Notes under the pieces: model-generated
What the model saw: the letters and a program-made list of their open reading frames with translations, nothing else
Told to the model about the DNA's origin: nothing
The model's database searches: none
Assembly (NCBI GenBank): GCA_019242065.1
Contig: JAFAWJ010000880.1
Location: 1-6,554, forward strand
Direction of reading: 5' to 3'
Source of the DNA: Chloroflexota bacterium
GTDB lineage: Bacteria; Chloroflexota; UBA6077; CF-72
Length of the DNA: 6,554 bases
Program-made: the position numbers and the translations under genes
In this document: positions 1 through 6,321 of the stretch, one piece after another
How positions within the stretch are numbered: position 1 is the first letter of the stretch
Layout of the letters: every line of letters starts with the position of its first letter

Positions 1-103
1 CGTGCGCGGCCAACCTCAGCGATCCATACGCCCGGCGAAGTGCCCGCAGCGCCGGCACCGCCAGCAGCGTGTCGCCCAGCGCGCCTGGCCGCAGCACGAG
101 CAC
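1..103 (-). CDS. Glycosyltransferase family 9 (heptosyltransferase-like), N-terminal fragment
   Basis: Only the first 34 or so codons are inside the window; the gene continues past base 1. The translation begins VLVLRPGALGDTLLAVPALR and goes on RALRRAYGSLRLAAH. This is the typical start of GT9 / ADP-heptose:LPS heptosyltransferase-like proteins: a first beta strand, a glycine-rich RPGALGD turn and a helix with the TxPALRALR pattern. Family members transfer sugars from nucleotide donors onto envelope glycans, but acceptor and sugar cannot be read from this fragment. The start is GTG at 103, five bases after the stop of the LON-domain gene. A second GTG at 97 has a better-placed AGAGAG purine stretch seven bases upstream and is a real alternative. 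The gene is the last visible member of the minus-strand operon and is probably expressed by read-through or coupling. Confidence 0.75.
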   Translation of the reverse strand, partial: MLVLRPGALGDTLLAVPALRALRRAYGSLRLAAH

Positions 104-108
104 GCTCT

Positions 109-747
109 CTAGTTCAGCGAAAACGGTCCAATCGTGCGCGGCATCTCCCGCTTGAGTAGCACCAGCTCCTGCTGCAGCCGCTGCGTCACGTCGTCGATTT
201 CGAGCAGTCGCTGCCGCTCCCGCGAATCGACGTACAGCGCCGAGGCCACCCGATACGACAGACGCACCGGATCGCCTGGCAGCTCCGGCGCGTTGGCCGG
301 ATCACGACCCGTCAGGCCGAGGATGGCTTGCTGATAGCGCGTGAACTCCTGGGTAATGCTGGTCACCAGCGCGGACTCGACGGGAGGTTCAGTTGGCTCG
401 GCCAGCATGTGCACGTCGCCCACCAGGTACCCCTCGGGCATGACCCGTGAGGGACCGATCAGACGAAAGCGCTGCTCGCCCATGGTCAGAATGTTCATGC
501 GGCCATCCGGGATGCGGTCGACGCGCACCATGCGCGCGGTGCACCCGACCTGCTCGGGCTCAGCCGGATCGCCGACCTCGCTGCCGCTGTGGATGAGCAC
601 GACGCCAAACAACTGATCGGTCACCTGGCACGCGCCAATCATGAACTTGTAGCGCTCTTCGAAGATGCGCAGCGGAAGGGACATGCCGGGAAACAGGACG
701 ACCTGCTCCAGCGGAAACAGTGGCAGCACGCGTTGTGTCTCAGACAT
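109..747 (-). CDS. Stand-alone LON substrate-binding domain protein
   Basis: This 212-residue protein consists of a LON (Pfam LON_substr_bdg type) domain. The N-terminus RVLPLFPLEQVVLFPGMSLP is diagnostic, followed by LRIFEERYKFM (about residues 26-36), a GVVLI strand near 48-52, and GCTARMVRVDRIPDGRMNIL with GEQRFRL (about residues 68-96). The C-terminal part is helical. There is no Walker A/B ATPase and no Ser-Lys protease domain, so it is not a Lon protease. Such short proteins are common and annotated as LON peptidase substrate-binding domain proteins; their role is poorly known and is often guessed to be substrate or peptide binding. I chose the ATG at 747 because a GGCGGGGA Shine-Dalgarno stretch lies six bases upstream; a GTG one codon earlier (750) is possible. 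The start overlaps the end of the M20 gene by eight bases, which indicates coupling. Confidence 0.88.
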   Translation of the reverse strand: MSETQRVLPLFPLEQVVLFPGMSLPLRIFEERYKFMIGACQVTDQLFGVVLIHSGSEVGDPAEPEQVGCTARMVRVDRIPDGRMNILTMGEQRFRLIGPSRVMPEGYLVGDVHMLAEPTEPPVESALVTSITQEFTRYQQAILGLTGRDPANAPELPGDPVRLSYRVASALYVDSRERQRLLEIDDVTQRLQQELVLLKREMPRTIGPFSLN

Positions 748-1921
748 CACTCATCCCCGCCTCGAGGAATTCCAACGCGACACTCGTCAGCATCTGCACT
801 CCAATATCCAGCGCGCGTTCGTCGAAATCGAACGTGGGGCTGTGGTGCGGACTCTGCAGGCCCCGCTCGACGTTGGCCGCACCCACGAAGAAGTAGCACC
901 CCGGCACCGCCGCCAGGAACTCGGACATGTCGTCGGCGCCCATCGTCCGCTGCAGCTCGCCAACGTTCTCGGCGCCCAGCACGCGCTGCCCCACCCGCCG
1001 CACCAGGCCAGCCATCTCAGGGTCGTTGACGCACGCCGGGCAGACGTCGCTCATCTGCAGGTGAGCAGCGACGCGAAACGCACGGGCGATGTCGGTCGTC
1101 AGGGCGTCGATACGCGCGAGAAGTCGGGTGTGCAGCCCCGCGTCGAAGACGCGCAGCGTGCCCTGGATCTCCACCCGCGAGGGGATGATGTTCGGCGCTG
1201 TGCCACCGTGAATGCTGCCGATGGTCAGGACGGCGGGCTCCATCGGCGGTGATTCACGCGCCACGAGCGTCTGCAGCGCGACGATCAACTCGGCGGCGGC
1301 GACGATCGGGTCGGCCACCTGGTGCGGCATGGCCGCGTGGCCGCCGCTGCCGCTCAGTTCGATGGTGAACGCGTCGGCGGACGCATAGATCGGGCCGGGC
1401 CTGACGTCGATGCGCCCGACCTCGATTTCGTTCCACAGATGCAGGCCGAAGCAGGCGTCGGGTTTCTCCTCGAAGACGCCATCCCGCAGCATGCCGGCGG
1501 CGCCGTCGACGCGCTCCTCGGCCGGTTGGAACACGAACTGCACGCTGCCGCGCAGCGACTCGCGTTCGGCCGCGAGCACCTCGGCAACGGTCAGCAGGAT
1601 GGCCATGTGGCCATCATGCCCGCAGGCATGGTGCACGCCTTCACACTGCGAGCGATACGGCTGGCCATGGTCGCTTTCGGTCAGCGGCAGGGCGTCGATG
1701 TCGGCGCGCAACATCACTCGGCGGCCAGGGCTGCCGCCGTTCAGGACGCCGACAATGCCGGTCTGTCCGACCCCGTCGCGAACGGCGTCCAGATCGAGGC
1801 GCCGCAACTGGTCGGCAATTACGCCGGCAGTCCGCCGCTCCTGATGGGCCAGCTCTGGATGGCGATGGAAATCGCGGCGCAGGTCCACGAGATGCTGGCG
1901 CTGAGGCGCGGTGAGGGTCAT
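740..1921 (-). CDS. M20 family (M20D-like) metallo-amidohydrolase / N-acyl-amino-acid hydrolase
   Basis: A 393-residue cytosolic dimetal hydrolase of the M20D group (hippurate hydrolase, IAA-amino-acid hydrolase, AbgB-like), expected to cleave N-acyl or N-aroyl amino acids. The sequence opens with a DLRRDFHRHPELA motif. The metal and catalytic set is complete: Cys100 and His102 in HACGHDGHMA, the Glu135-Glu136 pair in QPAEERVDGA, His161 in GLHLW and His360 in HHSPTFDFDE. The lid/dimerisation domain carries SGSGGHAAMPH (His195) and HGGTAPNIIP, and GADDMSEF precedes the last ligand. The frame is open to 2017, but the family N-terminus begins at MTLTAPQRQHLV, so I use the ATG at 1921. This ATG overlaps the preceding stop as ATGA; no clear Shine-Dalgarno is seen, so initiation probably relies on re-initiating ribosomes. 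The true acyl substrate cannot be inferred. Confidence 0.92.
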   Translation of the reverse strand: MTLTAPQRQHLVDLRRDFHRHPELAHQERRTAGVIADQLRRLDLDAVRDGVGQTGIVGVLNGGSPGRRVMLRADIDALPLTESDHGQPYRSQCEGVHHACGHDGHMAILLTVAEVLAAERESLRGSVQFVFQPAEERVDGAAGMLRDGVFEEKPDACFGLHLWNEIEVGRIDVRPGPIYASADAFTIELSGSGGHAAMPHQVADPIVAAAELIVALQTLVARESPPMEPAVLTIGSIHGGTAPNIIPSRVEIQGTLRVFDAGLHTRLLARIDALTTDIARAFRVAAHLQMSDVCPACVNDPEMAGLVRRVGQRVLGAENVGELQRTMGADDMSEFLAAVPGCYFFVGAANVERGLQSPHHSPTFDFDERALDIGVQMLTSVALEFLEAGMSDV

Positions 1922-2274
1922 GGGGCGCGGCGCCAGTGCACTTTGACCGTGCCAGATGACGGCGTCGTCTCGTCGTCCGCGCGACCGCCGCGCTCGAACT
2001 CCCAGTAGTCGGGCCACATGCCTGGATAGCGCAGAAAGTCAATCATGATGCGCGGATCGCCCGTATGCGGTGCCTTGAACACCACCGCCAGGTTGCCGTC
2101 GTCGTCCTCGGTCAACACGTATTCCGTGAGGCGGCGTCGCCGAAAGACATCGGCTGCTTCCGGCCCGTTCAGCCACTCGACGAAGCGTTGCTGGTCGGCG
2201 GCATGTCCGCTGCTGACGCGTCCGATCCACACGCGCGTGTCTTCGCCTGGCGTGTCAGCAGCCTCAGGCGGCAC
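1918..2274 (-). CDS. Small protein of unknown function, possible ABM/ferredoxin-like fold
   Basis: I do not recognise this family. From the GTG at 2274 the product has 118 residues. Residues 13-95 alternate predicted strands and helices: RVWIGRVSSG strand, a helix in AADQQRFVEWLNGPEAADVF, strands around LTEYVLTED and NLAVVFKAP, a helix DPRIMIDFLRYPG, and an aromatic strand MWPDYWEFE. That order resembles dimeric alpha-beta barrel (ABM/Dabb-like) proteins, but no catalytic signature is seen, so this is only a fold guess. The C-terminal 25 residues are charged and probably disordered. The frame is open to 2379, but such a start would run across the fumC start; GTG at 2304 or 2232 (104 residues) are alternatives. 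The 2274 start is favoured by a TACGCT hexamer six bases upstream, which suggests a leaderless mRNA. The stop overlaps the M20 ATG by four bases, so the two proteins are probably made together. Confidence 0.7.
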   Translation of the reverse strand: MPPEAADTPGEDTRVWIGRVSSGHAADQQRFVEWLNGPEAADVFRRRRLTEYVLTEDDDGNLAVVFKAPHTGDPRIMIDFLRYPGMWPDYWEFERGGRADDETTPSSGTVKVHWRRAP

Positions 2275-2280
2275 GCTCCA

Positions 2281-2286
2281 AGCGTA
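2281..2286 (-). promoter_or_regulatory. Candidate -10 hexamer for a leaderless operon
   Basis: On the minus strand TACGCT is followed by six bases (TGGAGC) and then the GTG at 2274. This is the TAnnnT-N6-start spacing typical of leaderless bacterial transcripts. There is no convincing -35 box. A GGAG lies within the six-base gap, but only one base from the GTG, too close for a normal ribosome binding site. It would drive the four-gene minus-strand operon. This is an inference from motif and spacing only. Confidence 0.35.
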
Positions 2287-2351
2287 CCGCAGGGTCGAGC
2301 CCACCGGGTGACTGCTGCTGGCCTTAGTCGGCGCCTGCACCCCAAGATCAC

Positions 2352-2357
2352 TACACT
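2352..2357 (+). promoter_or_regulatory. Candidate -10 hexamer for leaderless fumC
   Basis: TACACT is followed by six bases (GAAATC) and the GTG at 2364, so transcription would begin at or next to the start codon. No Shine-Dalgarno sequence lies upstream of this GTG, which agrees with leaderless initiation. No good -35 element is visible at 16-18 bases upstream. The arrangement copies that of the divergent gene, with the same hexamer pattern and the same six-base gap. Confidence 0.4.
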
Positions 2358-2363
2358 GAAATC

Positions 2364-3814
<1,451 letters not shown>

Positions 3815-3818
<4 letters not shown>

Positions 3819-5020
3819 GGGGACTGATACCTCGATAAGAATTCGTCTTGAAGATCGATGAGGTAGTCCCCGCGAACCGCCTCGCGGATCTGGCGCATTA
3901 GCTCCAGGATGAAGTGCAGGTTGTGCAGGCTCGCCAGCGTGTATGCCAGCAGCTCGTTGGCCGCGAACAGGTGCCGCAGGTAGCCCCGCGAAAACCCCGT
4001 GCGGCAGGTATAGCAGCCGCACGCCGCGTCGATCGGCCCCGCATCTTCGGCAAACTCGGGCCGCGTCACGTGGAGCCTCCCCATCGGCGTATACAGCACC
4101 CCATGCCGCCCCAGGCGTGTCGGCGACACGCAGTCGAACTGATCCACCCCCCGCGCCACACAGGAGAACAGGTCCTCGGGCTCGCCAATCCCCAGCAGAT
4201 GCCGTGGCCACTCGGCCGGCAAGCGCGGGAACGACCAGTCCAGCACCGCGTGCATGTCCGCCTTGGAGCGTCCCAGCGAGCCACCAATCGCCGCGCCGTC
4301 AAACGGCAGCGAGCCGATGAACGCCGCGCTGGCCGACCGCAAGTCGTCAAAGGCGCCGCCCTGCACGATCCCGTACAGCGCCTGGTCCGACCGGGTGCGC
4401 GCCGCCAGGCACCGCGCCGCCCAACGATGCGTCCGCTCCATCGCCTCGCGCGTGTAGTCGGCGTCGTGCAGCGGCGAGGTCGGCTCGTCGAACGCCAGCA
4501 CGATGTCCGCGCCGAGCATCTCCTGGGTTGCCATCGACACCTCTGGGGTCAACCGCTGTCGCGAGCCGTCGATGTGTGACGTGAACGTCGCACCGTCCTC
4601 GTCGACTTTGACCAGTCGGGCCGCCTGACCTCGTGGTCGACGACCGGTATCGGGCACGTCGTCGCCGGGAAACATGCCGATCTGCTTGCCGACCCCGTGC
4701 TCGATGCCCGAGCCAAGGGAAAAGACCTGGAACCCGCCACTGTCGGTGACGATCGGGCCATCCCAGCCCATGAAGCGGTGCAGCCCACCCAGATGACCCA
4801 CGACGTCCGCGCCAGGCCGCAGGAACAGGTGGTAGGTATTGGCCAGCAGCACGCCGGCGCCGAGGTCGCGCAGCTCGTTGGGCGTGATGCCTTTGACCGT
4901 GCCGGCGGTCCCGACGACACAAAAAAAGGGCGTGTCGATCGGCCCGTGCGGGGTGTGCAGCACGCCAGCCCGAGCCGGGCCGTCCTTCGCCTGGTGAGTC
5001 AGCTCGAATCGAACGCTCAG
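3815..5020 (-). CDS. tgt: Queuine/preQ1 tRNA-guanine transglycosylase
   Basis: Tgt exchanges guanine-34 of GUN-anticodon tRNAs for a 7-deazaguanine in the queuosine pathway. In the 401-residue reading, Asp93 in TDSGGFQ, Asp178 in VLAFDE, Gln220 in YGIVQGG and the nucleophile Asp296 in DQFDCVSPTR are present. So is the zinc site CGCYTC (Cys334, Cys336, Cys339) with the later His in LASLHNLH. The first ATG/GTG/TTG in frame is GTG at 4963, but family homology begins 19 codons earlier (VRFELTHQAKDGPARAG). No ATG, GTG or TTG exists between 4963 and the in-frame stop at 5069-5071. The CTG at 5020 sits exactly where the family Met is expected and overlaps the anti-sigma stop as CTGA, so I call it the start. 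Two oddities are an insertion of about 30 residues after VFSLGSG and a pocket loop GGSLG in place of the usual GGLAVGE. It is the last gene of the sigma/anti-sigma operon. Confidence 0.92.
3819..3871. terminator. Interrupted stem-loop right after the fumC stop; possible 3'-end element
   Basis: The base after the fumC TAA begins GGGGACT (3819-3825), which pairs perfectly with AGTCCCC (3865-3871). Inside it ACCTC (3829-3833) pairs with GAGGT (3860-3864), GAT (3834-3836) with ATC (3854-3856), and AAGA (3837-3840) with TCTT (3846-3849) around an ATTCG loop. That makes about 19 pairs, broken by small bulges. No T-run follows on either strand, so it is not a canonical intrinsic terminator. It lies inside the last codons of tgt. 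It could define or protect the fumC mRNA 3' end, or act in both directions. Confidence 0.35.
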
Positions 5021-5571
5021 GGCAGCTGCACGCCGCTGGCCGCGAGGCGGCGGCCGATCAGCCCGTTTTCAGAGATCAGCCAACCAGCCATCCCAACCAG
5101 TAACCACAGCCCCAGGCTCTGGAAGTCGATCGAGATGTTGCCGAGGTACGCCACCGCCGGCGAGGCGGCCACCAGCTCCATGGCGTACGCCACATCCCCC
5201 ACAACCGGCTGAAACGCCGACAGCCAGCCAAAGATCTGCCAGCTCGCCAGGGCCAACATGACCGCGGCCAGCCCCTGCACGGCGATCATTTGCGGTCGCT
5301 GCGCCAGCCAGGTGCTGAGCTCGGGTACACGCACTCGCTGCCAGAGGGTCTGGCGTACGGGCAGACCCGCTTCCAGGACAAGCTGCGAGAGCCGGAACTG
5401 CAGCTCCGCGGGTGGCACGACGACCACGGTCGTGCTCAGGATTGCGTCCACGCGTGCCAGGCCGCGCGCCATGTGGCCGCAGCCGGCGCACTCTCGCACG
5501 TGCGCGTCGAGCTCGGCGTCGGCCCAGGGCTCCTGAGCCAGCAATCTGTCGACGACGTCTACGCAGTCCAC
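5017..5571 (-). CDS. Membrane anti-sigma factor with zinc-finger (zf-HC2/ZAS) domain
   Basis: A 184-residue protein with a cytoplasmic N-terminal zinc-type anti-sigma domain: Cys3, then HVRECAGC giving the H24-x3-C28-x2-C31 pattern of ZAS proteins. These domains bind ECF sigma factors and keep them from RNA polymerase. A linker (about 40-92) leads to a hydrophobic helix at about 93-118, a short extracytoplasmic loop of some 30 residues, and a second helix at about 152-168, followed by a short basic tail. The expected topology is both ends inside. There is no large external sensor domain. The start is GTG at 5571, with GAGGA six bases upstream; it overlaps the sigma gene by 13 bp, the usual arrangement for cognate sigma/anti-sigma pairs. 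The TGA stop shares CTGA with the proposed tgt start. Assignment as anti-sigma is strong; the signal it senses is unknown. Confidence 0.88.
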   Translation of the reverse strand: MDCVDVVDRLLAQEPWADAELDAHVRECAGCGHMARGLARVDAILSTTVVVVPPAELQFRLSQLVLEAGLPVRQTLWQRVRVPELSTWLAQRPQMIAVQGLAAVMLALASWQIFGWLSAFQPVVGDVAYAMELVAASPAVAYLGNISIDFQSLGLWLLVGMAGWLISENGLIGRRLAASGVQLP

Positions 5572-6164
5572 GACTGTTCCTCGGCCGGATTGCTGAGAAC
5601 CAGCGCCAGCCGCTCCTTGCCGCGCCGTATGTGACTTTTCACCGTGTTGAGCGGCAGGTGCATTGTCTCCGCAATGTCCTCGTAGCGCATATCTTCGAAG
5701 TAGTGCAGTGTGAGCGCAAGACGCTGGGCTGCCGGCAAATCGTTGAGCGCGGCGCGCACCTCGTCGGCCGATTCGCGCAGCGCAAGCTCTTGCTCGGGTT
5801 GCGTCCAGCGATCGCTGTCCGCGAGTCGCTCGCCGGTGGCCTGGGTCTCGTCACCGCCTCGCGCGCCGCCTGGCTCGTCGAGCGATTCCACTGGCCGACC
5901 TCGCCGCCGCAAACCATCCAGGCAGATGTTGGTCACGAGTCGATAGAGCCAGGTCGTGAACTTGGTTTCGGCGCGATAGGTACCCAGCGATCGCAGGAGG
6001 CGGATGAACGCTTCCTGGGTCATGTCGGCCGCGTCGGCTGGGTTGTGCATGAGACTCATCGCGATGCTGTACACGTACGTTTGTTGACTCTGAACCAGCG
6101 CCGACAGGGCCTCGGGGTCACCGGCCTGCGCTCGTTGGACGAGTGCAGGGCTCGGTTCGGCCAT
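5559..6164 (-). CDS. ECF-subfamily RNA polymerase sigma factor
   Basis: A 201-residue sigma-70 family protein of the ECF (group 4) type with only regions 2 and 4. Region 2 covers about residues 10-90, with the core-binding stretch DAADMTQEAFIRLLRSL (44-60) and the -10 recognition part FTTWLYRLVTNICLDGLRR (69-87). A charged, probably flexible linker at about 90-127 is longer than in many ECFs. Region 4 (about 128-188) has ALNDLPAAQRLALTLHYFED followed by the helix-turn-helix around YEDIAETMHLPLNTVKSHIRR, which reads the -35 element. The start is ATG at 6164, with AGGTGAGG just upstream. It heads an operon with the anti-sigma factor and tgt. A GCAAC-N17-CGTC promoter 21 bases upstream has the ECF form, so positive autoregulation is likely. 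The linker has no recognisable extra domain. Confidence 0.95.
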   Translation of the reverse strand: MAEPSPALVQRAQAGDPEALSALVQSQQTYVYSIAMSLMHNPADAADMTQEAFIRLLRSLGTYRAETKFTTWLYRLVTNICLDGLRRRGRPVESLDEPGGARGGDETQATGERLADSDRWTQPEQELALRESADEVRAALNDLPAAQRLALTLHYFEDMRYEDIAETMHLPLNTVKSHIRRGKERLALVLSNPAEEQSWTA

Positions 6165-6184
6165 GCCTCACCTGGCCCACATAC

Positions 6185-6210
6185 GACGCACGTGAGCCGG
6201 AACAAGTTGC
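6185..6210 (-). promoter_or_regulatory. ECF-type promoter of the sigma/anti-sigma/tgt operon
   Basis: Minus-strand GCAAC (6210-6206), a 17-base spacer, then CGTC (6188-6185). An AAC-containing -35 and a CGTC/CGTA -10 at this distance are the hallmark of many ECF sigma factors. Transcription would start near 6176-6179, giving a leader of only about 12-15 bases that just includes the AGGTGAGG ribosome site. The upstream position relative to an ECF gene suggests autoregulation. Binding by this particular sigma factor is inferred. Confidence 0.55.
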
Positions 6211-6217
6211 GTGCAAC
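6206..6217. repeat. Small palindrome GTTGC-GT-GCAAC joining two -35 elements
   Basis: Two five-base inverted arms separated by GT. Each arm is the GCAAC of one of the two divergent ECF-type promoters, so the -35 boxes lie back to back on opposite strands. The symmetry is explained by the promoter pair and need not be a separate repressor operator. Confidence 0.6.
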
Positions 6218-6238
6218 AAGTGGCGACTGTCTGACGTC
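6213..6238 (+). promoter_or_regulatory. ECF-type promoter of the PspC-domain gene
   Basis: Plus-strand GCAAC (6213-6217), a 17-base spacer, then CGTC (6235-6238). The two elements and spacing are identical to those facing the sigma gene. Transcription would start near 6245, leaving a leader of about 75 bases that contains a stem-loop before the ribosome binding site. It suggests that the PspC-domain gene belongs to the regulon of the neighbouring sigma factor. Confidence 0.55.
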
Positions 6239-6260
6239 CCATCGAACACGAGACGATACT
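6231..6260 (+). promoter_or_regulatory. Weak housekeeping-type promoter candidate for the PspC-domain gene
   Basis: CTGACG (6231-6236) and GATACT (6255-6260) are separated by 18 bases, each matching four of six bases of the TTGACA/TATAAT consensus. It overlaps the ECF-type -10 and could give a basal level of expression. Matches this weak can arise by chance. Confidence 0.2.
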
Positions 6261-6263
6261 GCA

Positions 6264-6304
6264 CGTCCGGCCGTCGCGGCGATATGTCGCCAGTGGCCGG
6301 AACG
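6264..6304 (+). other. Two-part stem-loop in the leader of the PspC-domain gene
   Basis: An outer stem pairs TCCGGCC (6266-6272) with GGCCGGA (6295-6301), extendable by CG/CG across a one-base bulge. An inner stem pairs GGCGA (6278-6282) with TCGCC (6287-6291) around a TATG loop. The structure ends five bases before the GGAGGAG ribosome site (6309-6315). No T-run follows, so it is not an obvious terminator. It may affect mRNA stability or translation. Confidence 0.35.
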
Positions 6305-6321
6305 ATTCGGAGGAGCGTGCA

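Noticed and set aside
1322..2008. Long plus-strand open frame opposite the M20 hydrolase
   Set aside because: It is antisense to a gene with complete family motifs, and its translation has no recognisable domain. GC-rich third positions create such shadows.
1922..2017. Upstream extension of the M20 gene to 2017
   Set aside because: The extra 32 residues are Arg-rich, lie within the coding end of the upstream gene, and precede the normal family N-terminus. The ATGA overlap at 1921 explains the start better.
3871..3886. Short hairpin CGCGA / TCGCG in tgt as a terminator
   Set aside because: A five-base stem with no T-run inside conserved coding sequence; such repeats are expected by chance at this GC content.
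3914..4579. Plus-strand open frame of 221 codons inside tgt
   Set aside because: It is antisense to conserved Tgt motifs and has low-complexity composition, with no ribosome site that I can support.
6199..6203. GGAAC on the plus strand as an ECF -35 element
   Set aside because: No CGT-type -10 occurs 16-18 bases downstream; the GCAAC at 6213 has one. The GGAAC at 6299 overlaps the leader next to the ribosome site and also lacks a partner.
6201..6220. Direct repeat AACAAG (6201-6206 and 6215-6220) as a regulator site
   Set aside because: Only six bases long, and largely explained by the mirrored GCAAC promoter elements; no third copy was found nearby.
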